Origin: Thermoplasmata archaeon
GTDB lineage: Archaea; Thermoplasmatota; Thermoplasmata; Sysuiplasmatales; Sysuiplasmataceae
Assembly: GCA_021817225.1 (NCBI GenBank)
Contig: JAKAVR010000013.1
Location: 1 to 41,239 of the forward strand
Length of the DNA stretch: 41,239 nucleotides
Direction of reading: 5' to 3'
Within the stretch, counting starts at the first letter, position 1, and every line of letters starts with the position of its first letter. The notes beneath the pieces were generated by a model, which was given only the letters and a program-made list of their open reading frames with translations, was not told the DNA's origin and ran no database searches. Made by a program: the position numbers and the translations under genes. Positions 37,078 through 41,239 of this stretch are shown piece by piece.

Positions 37078-37947
37078 TCAGGGCCTGACTTTCCTGTATA
37101 TCATGACAGGGCATGGTGCATTCTTCATCAGATACTCGAATGCGCCGCCGGAGTAGAACGGGAGCGCGGACCTCGATATGTGTGAGGATATCAGCACAAG
37201 TGAGTACTTTTCCTTGGCGAGCTCGTTGAGGATCGCATCCGCCACCTTTGTCCCGTAGTACACTTTTGCGAAAGTCCTGTACTCGCCCGCGCCCGCATGG
37301 TTGCGCTGCGCCTCCTTCCTTACGGTGCCGTCAGGCATCCTGTACTGTATTATCGGAAGGCCCCCGAGTTCGTCCGAGAGCGTCTTTGCTATCTTCAGGA
37401 CCTCCCTCCCCTCGGCGTCCCCCTTTATTGCGACAAGCATCTTGCCCTTCTGCCTGGAAGGCATCGCAAGCGTCAGCTTGTTGAGCATCATTACGCTGCA
37501 GGTTGCGCTCCGGACAATGCTCCTTGTCTTGCTTCCGAACCTGAAGCTCCTCTTCCCTTCGTGCGGGTTGATTACAAACATCAGCAGGCCCCTGTCCATC
37601 TGTCCGGCCTCCTCGAGTATGCAGTTGACGATCGACTTCGAGTTCTTGACCTCGGGCGTGACATTTACCTCGTTTGCGTAACCTGCCTCAACCGCTGCAA
37701 TGGAAATCCTGGTGCTCTTCTTCCACTTGTCTATGACCTCCAGCGGGAAGGTCGTGTCTATCACATTCAGCGTCACAATGTTTCCGCCCGGAGCAAGAAG
37801 CTTCTTCGCCAGCGGTACCATGAGCTGGGCCGTCTCCCTCGAGTCCGTTGGAATCAGTATCTTCGGGAATTTGAGCCTGCCTGCCGCTGTCTCATGCGGA
37901 TCCGGCACCGGGTCCTGTCCTGCCGATTCTTTCATCTGCGATACCAC
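37078..37947 (-). CDS. Tandem universal stress protein (UspA-like) domain protein
   Basis: FPKILIPTDSRETAQLMVPLAKKLLAPGGNIVTLNVID..GSKTRSIVRSATCSVMMLN..; second half GKMLVAIKGDAEGREVLKIAKTL..PCPVMIYRKV. Confidence 0.78.
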   Translation of the reverse strand: MVSQMKESAGQDPVPDPHETAAGRLKFPKILIPTDSRETAQLMVPLAKKLLAPGGNIVTLNVIDTTFPLEVIDKWKKSTRISIAAVEAGYANEVNVTPEVKNSKSIVNCILEEAGQMDRGLLMFVINPHEGKRSFRFGSKTRSIVRSATCSVMMLNKLTLAMPSRQKGKMLVAIKGDAEGREVLKIAKTLSDELGGLPIIQYRMPDGTVRKEAQRNHAGAGEYRTFAKVYYGTKVADAILNELAKEKYSLVLISSHISRSALPFYSGGAFEYLMKNAPCPVMIYRKVRP

Positions 37948-37999
37948 ATTACATTTTCTTGATAATTCAACTTAACTGGACTTCCGGCAAAGATGCGTT

Positions 38000-38611
38000 T
38001 CAAGTGATCACCCCTTTGCTCAAAAGCACATTGTGAAGCGCTATGTCGAGCGTCACTACGTTCACGTATGTGCTGCCCATGAAACCGAAGAGGGGATATG
38101 TTGTGTGCTCACCTACGAGCTTCTGCAGGTAGCTGACGTTGAGGTGCGTGTAGAATGCGACCCTCGTCAGCTGGAAATAGGCGAAACCGACGGTTATGTC
38201 GGGATCGAACCCGGACGCCGAAGGCTCAACGCCATTAACCGGTACCTGGGTGCCGTTCGGGACCATGCCCGTCCTGATCAGGAATTCGGTGTAGTTCTTT
38301 GTCTGGTTGTAGAACTGCTGTGTGGCAATGCCAAGCGCCGAGCCGCCGGAGCCGTTCGAGCTGTTGTATCCAACGGATGAGACGCGCGGCCAGAAATAGT
38401 ACGGGGCGGAGAAATTCTCACCTATGAACTTGGACGCTATTACCGTCCCGTTCTGGCTTATCAGGCTCCCGTCCGCCTGGTAGCCGAGGCCTATGCCGTG
38501 CGCCACAACCGCAATAAAGCCGGGGTAGGCAAAGCCGAGGAGGACAAAGAAGATGAGAGACATCACCGCCACGGCCCTCAGGTGGGAGATGAGATTCTGC
38601 TTTTCAGACAT
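38000..38611 (-). CDS. kdpC: Potassium-transporting ATPase KdpC subunit
   Basis: LRAVAVMSLIFFVLLGFAYPGFI..GSLISQNGTVIASKFIGENFSAPYYFWPRVSSVGYNSSNGSGGSALG. Confidence 0.93.
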   Translation of the reverse strand: MSEKQNLISHLRAVAVMSLIFFVLLGFAYPGFIAVVAHGIGLGYQADGSLISQNGTVIASKFIGENFSAPYYFWPRVSSVGYNSSNGSGGSALGIATQQFYNQTKNYTEFLIRTGMVPNGTQVPVNGVEPSASGFDPDITVGFAYFQLTRVAFYTHLNVSYLQKLVGEHTTYPLFGFMGSTYVNVVTLDIALHNVLLSKGVIT

Positions 38612-40637
38612 AGAACACCCCCAGCAGCATGGCAATCAGCTTTATCCCTATGAATGCCGAAACGAGCCCGCCCAGGCCGTACAGGAGCATGTTCCTCCTG
38701 AGCAGGGTGGGCGCATCAGTTGCCTGGAACCTGGCGCCGCGCATCGAGACGGGTATGAGTAAAGGTATTATGATCGCGTTGAAAATCAGTGTGGAAAGCA
38801 CGGCAACGGTGGCAGGGTAGATATGGAGTATGTTCAATGCGCCGAGCGAGGGAATGAAGGATGAGAACATCGCAGGTATTATTGCGAAATATTTCGCAAC
38901 GTCGTTTGTTATGCTGAATGTTGTGAGCGCCCCCCTTGTTATGAGAAGCTGCTTGCCGAGCGCAACTATCTCTATGAGCTTGGTGGGATCGGAATCGAGG
39001 TCGACCATGTTTGCAGCGTCCTTCGCCACCGCCGTCCCCGAGTTCATCGCGAGGCCAACATCCGCCTGGGCAAGTGCGGGAGCGTCATTGGAACCGTCGC
39101 CTGTCATTGCAATCAGGTGGTTCTTCCCCTGCTCCCTGACTATAATCTCCATCTTGTCCTTCGGCGTCGCCTCCGCCCTGAATTCGTCCACACCCACCTT
39201 CTTCGCGATGCTCTGGGCAGTGAGGAAATTGTCACCAGTCACCATTATGGTCCGGATGCCCATGTTCTTGAGCTCGCTTATCCGCGCATCTATTCCGGGC
39301 TTGATTATATCCTGCAGTATGATGAGGCCCTCTATCTCGCCGTTCCTTGTGAGCAGAAGTGGTGTCGAGCCTTCCATCGATGCGTCGTGAATCTCCCTCC
39401 TTATTTCGGCAGGTACGTGCGTCCCCGCCCTCTCCATCGTGTCTGCTGAGCCCTTCCTGATTTTCGTCCCGTCAGGGGCATCGGAGCCGCTCATCCTTGT
39501 CTCGGCAGTGAATCGGATCGGTTTCAGGTCCGAAATTACTTGCTTGTCAGCACGTGCCCCCCTGGCATATGCGAGCCGCATTGTCGACACACCCTCAGGG
39601 GTGGTGTCGAGGGCTGACGAGAGGTATGCCGACTGAAGGACTTCATTCTCATCCTTGCCCGGCGCTGCTATGATCTTTGTTGCGACCCTGTTGCCTATGG
39701 TGATTGTGCCTGTCTTGTCAAGAAGAAGGACATCGAGGTCACCTGCTGTCTCGACCGCCTTGCCGCTCTTTGCAATGACGTTGTACCTGACGACCCTGTT
39801 CACGCCTGCGATCCTTATCGAGGGGAGCAGGGCGCCGATTGTTGTGGGCATCAGGCAAATCAGCAGCGCGATCAGGGCACCTATGTCCACCGAGAACCTG
39901 AAGAACTGTGAAATGGGTATGAGTGTTGAAATCACCACGATAAGCATCATGCTCAGGGAGACAAGCAGCTGGCTTAGCGCAATTTCGTTCTGGGTCTTCT
40001 GCCTGTTTGCCCCCTCCACCAGGTTTATCATCTGGTCGAGGAAAGTGCTGCCCGGATCGTTGCTCACCCTTGCTTTTCCCTCGCCCGAAAGGACTGTCGT
40101 GCCGCCCAGGAGCGAATCCTTGTCACCGCCTGTTTCCTTCACCTGCGGCTCGGACTCGCCTGTCATCATTGACTCGTTGACAACGAGTGCGCCCTCAACC
40201 ACCTGGCAGTCTATGGGAACCGTGTCCCCTTCTTTGAGCGCAACAATGTCCCCCTTCCTGAGTTCGCTGCTCTTTGTCGTTACAAGGGAGCCCGAGCCGG
40301 TGATTTTCATTGCATCAGTTTCCGAGCGCAGGCCCTTCAGGGATTCGGCATTTGCCTTCCCCTGGGCATCCGCAAGGGACTCCGATAAATTGGCGAACCA
40401 GAGTGTGAAGAAAAGAATGAGCGTTATCTCAAGGTAGTAGTAGAAGTTGTAACTCTTTCCGAGCAGACCTTCGAACAGGGAAGGCAGGAAGGTGATCAGT
40501 GCGGCGAGTATAGTGCTCAGATAGACAACAAACATCACCGGATTGTGGACGGCCCTCGCGGGATGAAAGCCGGTGAAGGAGCCGACAATCGCATCCCTCC
40601 TGTATTTTCTGGCAAGCCTCGTGGCATCGCTCAGCAT
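38604..40637 (-). CDS. kdpB: Potassium-transporting ATPase KdpB subunit
   Basis: HNPVMFVVYLSTILAALITFLPS..VLLLDKTGTITIGNR..MVTGDNFLTAQSIAKKVGVDEFRAEATPKDKMEII..MTGDGSNDAPALAQADVGLAMNSGTAVAKDAANMVDLDSDPTKL. Confidence 0.97.
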   Translation of the reverse strand: MLSDATRLARKYRRDAIVGSFTGFHPARAVHNPVMFVVYLSTILAALITFLPSLFEGLLGKSYNFYYYLEITLILFFTLWFANLSESLADAQGKANAESLKGLRSETDAMKITGSGSLVTTKSSELRKGDIVALKEGDTVPIDCQVVEGALVVNESMMTGESEPQVKETGGDKDSLLGGTTVLSGEGKARVSNDPGSTFLDQMINLVEGANRQKTQNEIALSQLLVSLSMMLIVVISTLIPISQFFRFSVDIGALIALLICLMPTTIGALLPSIRIAGVNRVVRYNVIAKSGKAVETAGDLDVLLLDKTGTITIGNRVATKIIAAPGKDENEVLQSAYLSSALDTTPEGVSTMRLAYARGARADKQVISDLKPIRFTAETRMSGSDAPDGTKIRKGSADTMERAGTHVPAEIRREIHDASMEGSTPLLLTRNGEIEGLIILQDIIKPGIDARISELKNMGIRTIMVTGDNFLTAQSIAKKVGVDEFRAEATPKDKMEIIVREQGKNHLIAMTGDGSNDAPALAQADVGLAMNSGTAVAKDAANMVDLDSDPTKLIEIVALGKQLLITRGALTTFSITNDVAKYFAIIPAMFSSFIPSLGALNILHIYPATVAVLSTLIFNAIIIPLLIPVSMRGARFQATDAPTLLRRNMLLYGLGGLVSAFIGIKLIAMLLGVFYV

Positions 40638-40638
40638 C

Positions 40639-41239
40639 TTATCCCCCCAGGAAACCGGCAAGCGGTCCAAGCGCAAGCACGGGCAGGAAAAGGAGTGCGC
40701 TCAGCACGATGATGAATGCAAAGAGGAAAACGGCGAATATAGGGTCATCGACAAGCGCTGCGCTTTTCGTCTGTGCCAGCGGTTTTGTGGTGGCGAGAAC
40801 ACCCGCGATTGCGAACGCTATTATTATGGGCCCGAACCGGCCAATCAGCATCACAAGCGCTTCTGCGACGTAAAAGAAATTCGTGTTTTGTGGAGCCAGC
40901 AGATACCCGAACGCAGAGCCGTTGTTTGCAGCCGCACTTGTGAATTCATACAGGAGTGCGGTGAACGCTTCGTTTGGTGGCAGGCCTATGAAGCCTGCGT
41001 AGCCGGACATCACCGAAATAGCAACAGGAGCCAGTATAATGACAGGGTGAATTAGTATGAAGAGCACTGAATATCTCATGACACCCGTTGAAATCTTCTT
41101 GCCAAGGAATTCGGGTGTCCTGCCAACCATGAGGCCCGAAATGAACACCGCCAGTATGACATAGATGAGAAGGTTCATCAGGCCCGTTCCGACGCCGCCT
41201 GGTGAACCCTGCACCTCCATTCCAAACAGTGCGCTTGCC
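40639..41239 (-). CDS. kdpA: Potassium-transporting ATPase KdpA subunit (partial, runs off window)
   Basis: GGVGTGLMNLLIYVILAVFISGLMVGRTPEFLGKKI..NNGSAFGYLLAPQNTNFFYVAEALVMLIGRFGPIIIAFAIAG. Confidence 0.95.
   Translation of the reverse strand, partial: ASALFGMEVQGSPGGVGTGLMNLLIYVILAVFISGLMVGRTPEFLGKKISTGVMRYSVLFILIHPVIILAPVAISVMSGYAGFIGLPPNEAFTALLYEFTSAAANNGSAFGYLLAPQNTNFFYVAEALVMLIGRFGPIIIAFAIAGVLATTKPLAQTKSAALVDDPIFAVFLFAFIIVLSALLFLPVLALGPLAGFLGG

Noticed and set aside
39655-40437. 260-aa plus-strand ORF antisense to kdpB
   Set aside because: kdpB on the opposite strand is unambiguous (DKTGT, TGDGSNDAPALAQAD); the antisense ORF is Ser/Thr-rich shadow coding.

Overview
This 41.2 kb window is archaeal chromosomal DNA, most likely from a Thermoplasmata-like lineage (inferred from the gene set and str-operon layout). 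Left part (0.7-8.4 kb): a str-type translation operon on the minus strand (rpsL, rpsG, fusA, tuf, rpsJ), followed by thrB and tRNA-Ser(GCT). The EF-2 gene carries an in-frame 319-aa intein inside the GTPase P-loop (HGK^C...HN^TT), and a convergent lysE-type gene separates fusA from tuf. Middle part (8.5-20.6 kb): accessory DNA with tandem GNAT paralogues, TrmO, a GYD protein, a complete IS256-family element (terminal IRs and an 8-bp TSD) that splits a small gene, a 1.2-kaa thermopsin/YVTN-propeller surface protein, and a decayed integrated element. That element contains an adenine-methyltransferase pseudogene, a serine-recombinase pseudogene, a cluster of GGGTAAC/GTTACCC repeats, and an integrase-like remnant beside an intron-containing tRNA-Leu. 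Right part (20.6-41.2 kb): mostly ordinary genes, including ALDH, DUF99, pth2, tgtA, pcc1, mscS, lutC and a lutB-lutA fusion, a peroxiredoxin, rlmE, a HAD hydrolase, purM, an amidohydrolase, and kdpABC with a tandem-USP gene. I see no CRISPR array or rRNA. The most noteworthy items are the P-loop EF-2 intein with a decayed endonuclease region, the decayed tRNA-linked element with its repeat cluster, and the exactly reconstructable IS256 insertion.
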